Origin: Fragilaria radians
Taxonomy: Eukaryota > Bacillariophyta > Fragilariophyceae > Fragilariales > Fragilariaceae
NCBI GenBank assembly: GCA_900642245.1
Contig: CAAAJI010000007.1
Location: 395,717-459,716, forward strand
Direction of reading: 5' to 3'
DNA: 64,000 nucleotides
Shown here: positions 12,901 through 23,332 of the stretch, one piece after another
Numbering within the stretch: the stretch's first letter is position 1
Layout of the letters: the number at the start of each line of letters is the position of its first letter
Program-made: the position numbers and the translations under genes
The notes under the pieces: generated by a model
What the model saw: the letters and a program-made list of their open reading frames with translations, nothing else
Told to the model about the DNA's origin: nothing
Database searches by the model: none

Positions 12901-14056
12901 TGTTGCTGCATGAGCAAAGAAGCGCTATTCGAAGTTCCAGGTGCTTGATCAAAATTTCCGAGGAGCGGGGTAGAGCTTCCTCGACGTCCAGTGTCCAATG
13001 AATTCTGGTCCTGTTTTTAAAGTGAAGATTTAGAAGTATAATTAGAGACATAAACATTATGTAATCAATCAAAATTTAGAATGTGTTTACCTGTGCTGCA
13101 CCAGGAATTAATGTAGAAGATGAGCTGTTACCCCTCATACTTGGATCCTGCATTAGGCCGCTTGCCATCGCTTGTTGAATCATGGAGTTTGACGAATTAC
13201 GTTGATGCATTTCAAGAATTTGCTGTTGTTGTTGAAGAGAAGTGGAAGTTGAACGAATATCATTAATCCCTTGGTTTGCATTACCACCGATATTACCCGA
13301 TTGTTGTGCGAGGCGACGTTTGAGCTCAGCTATGATATTTTGCTGCTGAAAAAGTAGCTGAGTGGAATTATTTCCAGAATTTCCTTGATTACTTGTTGAT
13401 GATGATCCCTGCATTTTTTGCATTAAGTGGTGCTGTAGTTGTTGCTGATTCATTAGCGACATCGCAGATATATCATTTTTTCCAACTCCGTGGTGTTGCT
13501 GGTTAACCAAGCCTCTCATCTGAGATGACTGATTATTTCCTAATGATTGCTGCTGGAAGAGTGCCTGCATTTGAGAATCCAAACTTGGCATGTGATTGGA
13601 GTTACCGACAATCCCCATGTTTCCCAAGCCTGAAATCGACGAGTTATTTGTGTTATTCACATCAATTCCACAAGTAGATCCTTTGTGATTTCCCTGCATT
13701 GCATTCCAGTAAAGCGAATTGGATCCAGGTATACCGATTGAGCTTTGGGTTCCCTGTTGTTGATGCAACAACATTGCTTGAGCTGAGTTCATTCCAGAAA
13801 AAGAGTTTCGTTGGGAAGCAGATTGAGAGTTAGAAAATAGTTGCTGTTGATTAGGATCCAACCACTGCTGGTTTGCGAATTGATTCCCTTGTTGAACTTG
13901 CGAAATTCCTTGAGGAAGACTACCAAGACTTCCGCTACTCATCATTTGAGCCTGTTGAGATATACGTTGTCCAACCTGTTGCTGTTGACGAAGCTGAGCT
14001 TGAACTTGCTGTATTCTCTGCATCTTTTGCAGCTCTTGAAACTGGGAAGTATTCAT
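9984..14056 (-). CDS. KIX-TAZ-bromodomain transcription co-regulator (CBP-like, no acetyltransferase)
   Basis: Three exons: 14056-13091, 13010-12355 and 12288-9984. The introns are 80 bp (donor GTAAAC, acceptor AACAG) and 66 bp (donor GTGAGA, acceptor GCTAG). Joins keep frame and give 1308 residues. The ATG at 14056 begins a Q-rich region (MNTSQFQELQKMQ...). A KIX domain lies at ~508-585 and is split by intron 2 (WQSNEDLADRRRVIY ... YLDPNTLKKRLQ). Long Q-rich stretches follow, then a TAZ zinc finger at ~758-836 with three HCCC groups (RHASKCKAGNDC, WKHMKKC, HYRICKN...CEVC). More polyQ leads to a C-terminal bromodomain at ~1200-1298 (FGWVFRDAVDP, PDYFDVVKTPM, acetyl-lysine asparagine in AMLYN). 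The family binds activator motifs and acetylated histones in the nucleus. No histone acetyltransferase, PHD or ZZ domain follows: the protein stops about 13 residues after the bromodomain. Confidence 0.85.
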
Positions 14057-17000
14057 CCTCTTAACACTCTCAATTGACCTATGAAATGACTTCGATTGTG
14101 GGATAGCCTAATGTGTACAGAGTTGTTGGTATAAATTTCAAACAAGTAGAAAGAAATAGTCACTGTACTGGAATCAAGAAAAGACTTAATTTCGAGGAGT
14201 GAAGAAAATCAAGTGAGATTCCATTAATTCTGTGAAAACTGTATGCGATTTCAAGACAAAAGGGAATCGGAAAATGTCTACATTGCACTAACAATAACCG
14301 TAATTCTCCAATATTACCATCGACAGAATTTTGCAGCAGGAGGGAGAGGTGCATCAATCTAAGCAAAGGGTGCATTAGTGTCAAACTATCTTTTCCATCA
14401 CCGCATAAGCCTTCCCATAAGGTTGAATCGTAAGTTGGAACGGGTTGCGAAATCATCTTTCCTTCGACAACAACAATATTCATAGCGCACTTGCACTTAC
14501 TTCGTCTTCGCGTGAGCTAGTTGTACCTGTAATCTTATTTATCTCAGTTTCCGAAAGTTGTGATTTGACAAGTTTTTACTATGTAGCAGTAGAAAATTAC
14601 ACACTTTCAGCTAGACACAATATTTTGTTGTTGTTTTTCCCGAATTGCTAACTCGAAGGAATCTCAATTTATATTACATTATTAAAAAGATCGCAACCTC
14701 GGTGTTCGCCTAATTTTGAAGAAATATGGCGCGGAACATTTGATTTCGTACAGAAAACCAAAATATGAGAGGAAGGTGGGGTGGAACCAATATAAACAAC
14801 TTGAAAAAGGTGTTGCTAGAAAATCTAATGAACAATTAATGCCCTCCGTTTACAAAAAATCTTGATCGACAAGTGATTGATGGGTATACACAAAATGCTC
14901 AAAATTGAATAGGTAGTGAAAGCAATTGCAACAGAGATGCATATAAGTGGTGGTGATGCTGGACATTCATCGACGCCTAGATATACTTGGTAGAGTTGCA
15001 ATTTATCAAACGGTGCCAAAATAAATAAAACACATATCATTGTCAATGCACAACAGAGACATAAAGTAATAGGCTCGTCGTAAATAATAGACAGTAACTA
15101 AGTCAGAATCAATTACAACATTAAAGCAGCCGTGGGATACAGTTCAGCCATGCCCTTATATTTGTAATTATGAATGTTTCAAGTGTAAGCGCAAGTATTG
15201 ATCATATTTACCTCTGTACTTCAAATTAAGGATTGAAACGCAAGTATTGATTGTATTTGCCTCTGAACTTAGCATAGAGAAATGATCAAGAGATGTGGGA
15301 TATGCAAGACTCTGTATGTCGAATATCTTTTGACTGCTCTTCATTTAGAGCTTAACATTTTTATTTTGCAACAGTTCGTGAAACACATGTGATTTATTAT
15401 CCCCTAAATTTTAGAGACCTTGATTGGTATCATCTAAAATTTGCGAACGGAAAAAACAACAAATATTATCATTGTCATTTGTTGCTTTTAGATTATTTCA
15501 TAGAGAATTTAATTTACTGTTTTTATACCTTTTCCTTTGATCCCAATAGGGCTTAAAAGCTACATTTTAATGTTTATGTTTTATCTTTTGTTTGTGACTT
15601 TTCAAATGTTTGTCAAGTTTTTATTCAATCCTTACAAATTTGTTTGACTTTCGCCCCCATTGTCAAAGACAACAAATAGAGGTTAGAAACTATTGCTGAA
15701 TGATGTTGTCTATGACAATTTCAAACTAGATGGAATTATTAGTCTAGTATCTTTGCTGATTAGTTGGTATATGTCAGGTTGTTTACCATTTACCGAATAA
15801 TCCTATTTGGCGCAGTATAGTTTTACTTTTATGTATATTCATTATCTTGCCTTTACGCTTTTAGTCAGAAATGATGTTTCGAATCATTTTTATGGTCAAG
15901 GATTTTGTTCACTTCAGATGAATCTAGAAATATTGGTTATTGAGAATTAGTATCTGCCTGAAACGGCAAGTGATAGGAATTGTATCACTATAGAAGATAC
16001 ATTTTAGTGTTTTGAAACTAAATAGTAATTAAAATTCCATAAGTGAGAGAGAGAGATTTCCTCATTAAATGATATGCATTTATCTTTGGTTACTTGTCAT
16101 GCTTATTGCATTCAATGGGCAAGTACCCCTTTGATATAAGCCGCCTTGATGAATTGAAACCGGGACGTATTACTCCATTGTTGTAATCTCTTGAATTATA
16201 TACATATATACATTTTCAAGAAGGAAATTCTTTGTTCCTTGTTTGGTTTTTGATTGTACCTTAATTTGGTATAAGCTGTGTTGATGCAAGGGCAGTGTTC
16301 ATGCCTTCACGTTGGTATTCTAGAAACAAAAGGTCCAGGCTATTAAGGATGTCATTATCCTGTTAAAAGGTATCTCTTAAATTAGTTTTGTAATGTCATT
16401 CCTATTTGTATAAGAATACATATGTTCTTTTCAGGGTTCTACAATAGTTTGCAGGTTGCAAAACAAATTAAAGTTAAATGATACCTTTTTCAAGATCATA
16501 GTACAACAAACCACATTCTAATTGACTTATAGTCTATGTATCATTACATATTTACACTTGGTCATATTCTAATTAAGGATCATTATTTTCAAAAATAAGA
16601 AAGGAAGGTCTTCTTTCCTGTTTCGTCAACAGAAGCTAATCTTTGCACATATGTGTGCTGATTTGCTAGCAAGAATTCTGTACTGGTACTTGCAAGCGTT
16701 AAAATTGAACTTGTATTTTCATGAGTTTTGGCTCATGGAAACATCTGATGTATGAGGCCAAATGAATTTGCAGTTGATTTTTTCATGGTCATTACTGGAT
16801 ACTTATTGTTTAGCAGGCGGTAAAAACTACAATGGCCCAGAGATTGCTATGTTTTATGCACTGTCAATGAAATTCACTTGTCACTTCACTACCTATTCGG
16901 TAAGATTGATAGAAAAAGGTTTGCTGGAAGCAGCATAATGCCCCTTATGTGGTGACATTCTTATTTATGTAAAGTGAACGAAGTTCACTCAGTTCTAAAA

Positions 17001-17905
17001 ATATAGTGAATAAAATTCACTATTGATGATACACTTGTGTTTGCTTCTTACGATGATAAATCCGTAGCCCTTCTAGCTATTGAATGGCTATGCAACATGA
17101 GTATGCAATGCTGATATTGTTTCTCAAGGTTAGGAGACTGCTTGATTAACCATGCCTTTTTAACCTAGCTTTGGATTATCCTCATCAGTATGATATCAAA
17201 AAATCATACCAAATAATTATTTTGGTCCTGATCTTGATGCCAGTAAACCTCATCCTTCAATTGATGGTTTTGAAGCTGCAATAATGCAATCCATCTACAC
17301 TCGATGAACAACAGTTATTGAGGGTGATAGAGATACAGTCGATTGTCACGTGTGTTCTCCTTTGGTTCTTTCAATTGCAGTGCTGCACAGTTGGTTATAA
17401 AAAGTCAAAATGCATCAAAATAAATATGTTAGGAAATGCATTTTGAATGTACACCTGGCAGTCACTAAATGTTAATATTTCCATGACATTAATGATAAAA
17501 TTTATATGGTGGATATAATTCACTTAATAATTAAAATTAATATGGTGAAGATAATTCAGTTTATTATGAATTTAAATGATATCTTTCCTATTTGGTAAGA
17601 TGTATGGCCGTAACTCATTGTTATAATTGCCACTACATTTGTCATTCTCTAACAGGGGAAACGGTCCCCATGCAAGGTTATTGGGGTTAATTCTAAACAA
17701 ATAATAAACATGTTACTCATTCTATATTGTTTATTTGAGTTTGTGCTGTGGCAGTGGAGTATTTTCCAACTGCTGAACTTGCATCAGCCTTTTAGGCAGT
17801 AACCCAAGGATACTATAGCCATGTCAATTTATTCCCAACTTAATTTGATTGTTAGGAGTCAAGAGTCACCACCCGAATGAGGAGGGCATGTCATTTGCTC
17901 CTCAA
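14057..17905. other. Intergenic 3.8 kb; one doubtful minus-strand frame
   Basis: Upstream of the co-regulator. A 107-codon ATG frame runs 14483-14160 on the minus strand just above its start. It could be a 5' leader exon or chance, as no splice link could be made convincing. The rest is AT-rich and apparently noncoding. Two adjacent hairpins at 16973-17022 are listed separately. Confidence 0.4.
16973..17022. repeat. Two adjacent perfect hairpins with a shared stem
   Basis: 16973-16989 reads AGTGAAC-GAA-GTTCACT (7-bp stem, 3-nt loop). 17004-17022 reads TAGTGAAT-AAA-ATTCACTA (8-bp stem, 3-nt loop). Both contain the core GTGAA/TTCAC. They lie in otherwise plain AT-rich DNA. They could be the tip of a small inverted-repeat transposon, a protein-binding palindrome pair or simple chance duplication. 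Confidence 0.5.
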
Positions 17906-18653
17906 TCACACCGAAATCATTTGCCCATCAATCACATCATCTCCTTTGGTGCCTCTAGTGTCACAACCACTGATGGTTCCTGTAATGCACATTCCCTTTG
18001 AAGAAACTTGAGGATGTAGGGATCTTCCCCACATCTCCCTTGTATCAACTGGTTCATCTATTTCTGAAATTGATGATTCTAAGTGGATACCCACTTCCTT
18101 CACAATGTCTGGATTGTGTGTTTGGAAGGTTGACAAGGAGTTCGGAGTTGGATCTTCAGACACAAAAAGCTGTTGCTTTAACATCATCTTTGATTCTACC
18201 TCAGATGGTGGGATTCCCCCGTACATAATTTTGGTAGCTTCGCTATACCTATCAGCGATATAATGGAAAACAGTGATATCCTCCAGGAAATTAGCATTGT
18301 AGGCAAACCCACAGATCCCGTGTGTGACAAATGATACTTTTAAAGGAATCGGAATACCCTTGGAAATGTTCCTGTCTATCGTTCAACCGTCCAATTCTGT
18401 TCAAGCATTCAAATTCAATCGGATTTTTTTTCATTTATTGCACTAGTCATGTTTCCCTTGAAACTTCCAAATGTGTAAACACAACCTTCAAAACATCTGC
18501 ATCAAGAATGGCGTTGCACTTTAAACATGATGAGCAAGGTGCAGGTTTAACATCATTCACAAGCTGGAGTGCAATGGATCGTTCACTGAATTTAACAGTG
18601 CATTTGGCTTCACTGGTTTTGGATCCTTTTCCCGTACCAGTTAATTGATGACG
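17906..18653 (-). pseudogene. Unrecognised gene, 5'-incomplete, two visible exons
   Basis: I do not recognise this gene. The minus strand is open from 18653 (just after a TGA) to about 18481. It encodes ERSIALQLVNDV and a cysteine cluster CSSCLKCNAIL. A 109-bp intron (18480-18372, GTTTAC...GACAG) joins in frame to an exon running 18371-17906. That exon contains GIPIPLKVSFVTHGICGFAYN, ITVFHYIADRYSEATKIMYGG and IPPSEVESKMM, then an acidic tail. Composition and frame length look like real coding sequence. No ATG or first exon was found upstream, and the last ~25 codons look like an imperfect local duplication (GATTGATGGGCAAATGA / GATTGAGGAGCAAATGA). It may be a decaying gene, or a real one whose 5' exons I missed. 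Confidence 0.4.
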
Positions 18654-21600
18654 TCAAAAATTGACAAAACCACAATTGAAGACTGGAGTCATAAGTCAAT
18701 CACGCACGCAAGAGAGTGACGTATGATCACGGATTAAACTGCGAACAAATATTTGCTGACGATAGAGAACTTGTTCTATGTAACTCAACAGAGAATCAGC
18801 ATATTGTCTAGCAAATGCAATTAAAAGGTGGATGGAAAGTGTTTCGGAATAACATAGAAATATTAATAAAGAAGAAGGAATTCAAGGAAATAACCTTTGG
18901 CTAGAAGGTCAAGTCAAGTCAATCTTGTACGTATTGACTATAAAATTGGTTTGAAGTCAATGGAAATCGATTTCGTCTCGTCACATAGGACAAAGGTCGT
19001 TGCAGAAAACACGACATTGGTTGCAGAGTTTACGAGAGACTAAATTCATGAATCGGAATTGCTAAGGCTAAAGACAATACTGAAGACTTTTGTTTAATAT
19101 TATAGGATTAAACTGTTTTTTTAATTCATAAGTAAAACTTTCCTAATTGCATTTTCCAGTCATCAAGACATCATCTGGGCAAGGTAGTGGAGCCTAGAAT
19201 TCAAGATTAAGGAAGCATTTGTTTAGGCTGACATAGACTGATGGAATCTAGGTGGTATATATGTTTGCTTCTAGTGCAAAGCCTATAGTACGGAGAATGT
19301 TAAGGCGTCGTTAAAGATACTTGTTTCTTTCTTCCAGAAGACATCCAGATGTTTGACGTAGAAAATATGTTGGTGCTAAGCAAAGTAAACAACTTTTATT
19401 TCAAGCTACTTTTACAGGATAAAAAGTCAATATTGCAAGTCTAGATTCTAAGATTTCAAGGACAGAAGGAGATTTAACTTTAGTGACGTAGTGCCTTTCC
19501 GGATTAAAGCTAACGAAAATAGTGTCCAGAATGTGAGATATCAATTCATATCCAACAAGAATTTTCTCTGTCAAAAAATAGCAAGCCCCGTTGATCGCCT
19601 TAAAGAAAGTAAATCAAAGAGTATTTCATTCTCAAGGAATTTCTTGGATCATGACGAACAGCTGAGAAGACGATGCTAACATAAAGAAATGAAGATACAG
19701 ATTTAATTTGAGCAGAGCAGGGCATTTTTCCATCTATCTGAATACCAATTTAATGTTCCTCAAAGATTCTGCCTCACTTCGTCATGCATATGAAATAATA
19801 AAATAGCATTTTGGAATCAAAACTTATCCTTACCAAGTAAACCAGATTTTACTCAGAATAACAACGACAGATAAAGTGAAACTTAAATTGATCAAAAACC
19901 GAAAATTTTGGATTTTCTGAAGCTTCATTTGAAGCCATCCTTTTTTGATCTGTTCAATAATCAAATTCTCGCAATGAACGCACTAGAGCGACAACTCTAT
20001 GAGGCAAGAAGAGACGAGTCTTCCTAGTCGAAACACCATAGATAAATAATGTCAAAAAGGCAAAGCATCTCCGGTCCAGAGTGTCCCTCAAGAGAATTGA
20101 ATAGGCAACTTTACCCCTGATTCCTTAAATCGAAGTCTGAATATATTTTTGTTGTAGAAGAATTTCATGTCCTACTTATTCCATCAAAGGAATTAGTGCA
20201 TCAATGAAATCCTACAAATCAAGTGAATCCAGCAAGATCGAAAAAAGGATATTGCATTAAAGTCATAAAGTTGAATTAATTATCTAGAAAAGTCTCAAAT
20301 TAAGGTCATCTACAAGTAGACTAATCTTACAGGATAAATGAGGATCTATGTTGTACTCTACTTTACACGTTAAGGTTGTCTACAAGTAGAGTGACCTGGT
20401 GGATTTTAAAAGTTATTCAAATAAAATGCTAATAAATCAATGGGAAAAAATGCCAATGCACAAATTAGAAACTAATCGAATATTCTCACATCCTGTGACC
20501 AAGGAAAAACGCTACATCGCTAAACAATGTACTAGATTTTGAATTAAAGAATTTTTAAGGGGTGATTGACCTAAATCAGGGGAGGACTCGGATCCAGTAA
20601 TTTTTTCAAATCATCAATTGCCAAGTGACAAAGCGCCAGCCAAGAAACCATAAACTAAATAAAAATCGTGTGGAGATAAGATCCAACAAAGCAAAAAGAG
20701 GGCAATGACATAACAAGTGGGAGTATCAGAGAACTTTTACCCAAGATAGTTTAGCATTGTGGGTAAATGGCATCGCAGAAAATTAAGATATGCCCGTAGT
20801 ACTTACTGAATATAGCTGTGTTGAATAACGAATCATTCATGCCTCATACTTCCAATTTGGATGAATGCGCTCATTGCCAACACACAGGATAGTTCTTAGG
20901 AATGATTTACGGAGGAAAAGCAAAAAAGGAATTCCATTTCATCTATTATGACACTAGAAATGAATCTATGATGACAATGGAAATGAATTGCTAATAAAGT
21001 ATTAATCACTTTATGATAAATAAAACTAAAGATATATGCCATTAACATGCAATACACGAGAGCCATTGAAAAAAGAGAAACGAATTTCAATAGATCATAC
21101 TACAAAAAGCAATTTCTTGTAGCAAAAATACGTGGTTGAATGACAAGAGTACTTGTCAACCAGCAATATAAGCCACAAGATATTTCAATGGCTGCAACAT
21201 GCAACAAAGGTGGTCATCAGTACCCACATCAGGCAATTTGATTTGATGAAGTCTCTTTCTTCAAGAAAATATAATAAGACCGAGAAAAGATGACTATTTA
21301 TTCGCAAATAATAGTTACATAATTTCCTATCTTATCATCTGAATTGTTTCTACATCATGATTCTTTGACACTGTTCAGTTCGTTGCCGTAGACTAAGTGC
21401 GTCGCCTTGATTCATTTTTTTCTTGGTTCGAACAAAGAATGATCAAATCATGAACTGGAATTCTTTACCGACATCTTGAAAGTCCTAGTTTTTTCGCGAC
21501 GTCAAAAGGATACTTTACAATTCTCGTGCTTTGATTCCTAAGCTTAACTCTGGATACATCTCGTAATACTCTCATTAGGTATTATAGTTCTTATGCATAA

Positions 21601-21745
21601 CATAGTATTGAATCAAATCCTAGAAAATATAATCGACGATAGTTGAACTTCGATGCCTCTTATCAAGATGAATCAACCATTAAGAATTGTTTTGCACCGT
21701 TCTGTTGCATCGAGATACGCTTATCAACATCAACTTCTCCAACAT
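18654..21745. other. Intergenic 3.1 kb, no gene recognised
   Basis: AT-rich. A short direct repeat, AAGGTCATCTACAAGTAGAC and AAGGTTGTCTACAAGTAGAG, occurs about 75 bp apart near 20.3-20.4 kb. Open frames such as 19491-19679 show no motif. Nothing else seen. Confidence 0.45.
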
Positions 21746-23332
21746 TTAGACACAATCAAGTCGTGACAAAACCAGGTTCATCCATGAACGAGTCATTGCC
21801 TCAAGAACATCCAATCCTGGATGGACAAGATGCTTTCCAACAGAGTTTACTCGATCTACCTCTCTATTATCCGGTCGTGCAAGAGATAGCCAATATGCAT
21901 CGATAACCACGATGTTCTTAAATTCATCAAAAACCCGAAACGCAATGTTGTTCAATTGATGAACAAAATGTGGTGATAGTGAGTAGGGTTGTTCTACAGA
22001 CGGTAACCAAGCAGCCCCGTAATTACCCCATTTCATCCAGCCTGCAGAAGTTGTCTGAAATATGTTTAAGCGAGTGGGAATAGAAGATATGGCTCTGGCA
22101 AGTAAAGTTAGCTTTTCTTGATACTCTTCGACACAGAGATATTGCTCGGGTGAACGCATACTAACGGGTCGAAGCTTCTCATTTTTTCCGCTACAAAATA
22201 GGCCGATGTCGTGTAATCCAGAGTTGAAAATAACTATGACTTCCTGCGTGGGATCAATTCTTTGAAGTTCTAATGTAACATAATCGATATTTTGAATGAT
22301 ACCACCTTTCACGCGAATCATAGTAACCTTAATTAATGTATTTGTCAAATTTAACATAAGCTTCATCTGCATAACCATAACGGAATCTCCTATGAAAATG
22401 AGATGTAACGGTATAGCCTTGAAACAGCTGTGATGTCCATTTAAAACTTCAGACCATAGGTCAATAGGAATCAGATTACAATTCGTAGGTTGAAATTTTG
22501 TCCAGACACCAAGTGAATTTCTTCCCTCTTGATAGCCGCGAAGCGTTACAGCTTTTTTGTTGTGTAACGTTTTATATCTATCCCAATTAACTTTATTTAC
22601 AACTTTCCACGAACCCAATCGGAGTCCATCATAAAGAGATTGGACTTCTAAATCATGAATTTGGCAAAATCTGGATTCCGTCGGAATGGTGACGTCTTTC
22701 TCATTTGAAACTTCGACACCAAAAGGGAAACCAGCAATAAGAAAGCCTTCATAGGCAGGATCTCGGGGCGATCTTGCTGCCTTTGACTTTGAGAGTGGAA
22801 AATTTCCAACATCTTCTCCCTTTGAAAACGTCAAAACCACTTCTACCCAATAGTTCCCCGGAAATCGAGGCAGAAATTCGATCTTATATCGATAATTGTC
22901 CAACGAAGTTACCTGTCCAGTAAGTATGGATGGTCCATACATCCGAACATAAAATTGAGCCCAAAGTCTCGTGGAACATTTTTCAGATTTACATGTGACA
23001 ACAATTGTGAATACTTGATTTACATCATGAAGTTGAGGTGACGTATATTCAATTCGATAAAAGGGGGCATCCGTTGTATCAGGTCGTGCCCACCCGGTAT
23101 AACCAGGTAATTCACCAATTACGACGGAAGGTAGAGAGTGTTTACGATATTCGGAATGTCGTCTTGCCCGCGAATTCGTATAGAAGGTTGCATTTTTTTT
23201 GGTTGGAATGTCGATGGGAAAATACATAGAGAGAGACTCATGATGCTTCAATTCACAAAGTAAACACGATGCAAGTAATTGTGTTGCGAAAACAGCAAGA
23301 GATAATTTGGTGAATGCAGTCAATCTATTCAT
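21746..23332 (-). CDS. NXPE/PC-esterase-like secreted or membrane-anchored protein
   Basis: Single-exon protein of 528 residues starting at the ATG at 23332; an earlier in-frame triplet at 23368 is GTG and is ignored. Residues ~1-28 form a hydrophobic signal peptide or signal anchor (LSLAVFATQLLASCLLC). An Ig/filamin-like beta region at ~95-175 (FTIVVTCKS, YKIEFLPRFPGNYWVEVVLTF) precedes an SGNH-hydrolase domain. That domain has GDS at ~315-317 (FIGDSVMVM), an N-containing block (FNSGLHDI, ~369) and a late histidine pair in GKHLVHPG (~501 and 504). This order matches NXPE / PC-esterase proteins, which act on or O-acetylate glycans in the secretory route. The domain call is good; the substrate is unknown. 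The histidine spacing differs from the classic DxxH motif, so activity is not assured. Confidence 0.72.
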   Translation of the reverse strand: MNRLTAFTKLSLAVFATQLLASCLLCELKHHESLSMYFPIDIPTKKNATFYTNSRARRHSEYRKHSLPSVVIGELPGYTGWARPDTTDAPFYRIEYTSPQLHDVNQVFTIVVTCKSEKCSTRLWAQFYVRMYGPSILTGQVTSLDNYRYKIEFLPRFPGNYWVEVVLTFSKGEDVGNFPLSKSKAARSPRDPAYEGFLIAGFPFGVEVSNEKDVTIPTESRFCQIHDLEVQSLYDGLRLGSWKVVNKVNWDRYKTLHNKKAVTLRGYQEGRNSLGVWTKFQPTNCNLIPIDLWSEVLNGHHSCFKAIPLHLIFIGDSVMVMQMKLMLNLTNTLIKVTMIRVKGGIIQNIDYVTLELQRIDPTQEVIVIFNSGLHDIGLFCSGKNEKLRPVSMRSPEQYLCVEEYQEKLTLLARAISSIPTRLNIFQTTSAGWMKWGNYGAAWLPSVEQPYSLSPHFVHQLNNIAFRVFDEFKNIVVIDAYWLSLARPDNREVDRVNSVGKHLVHPGLDVLEAMTRSWMNLVLSRLDCV

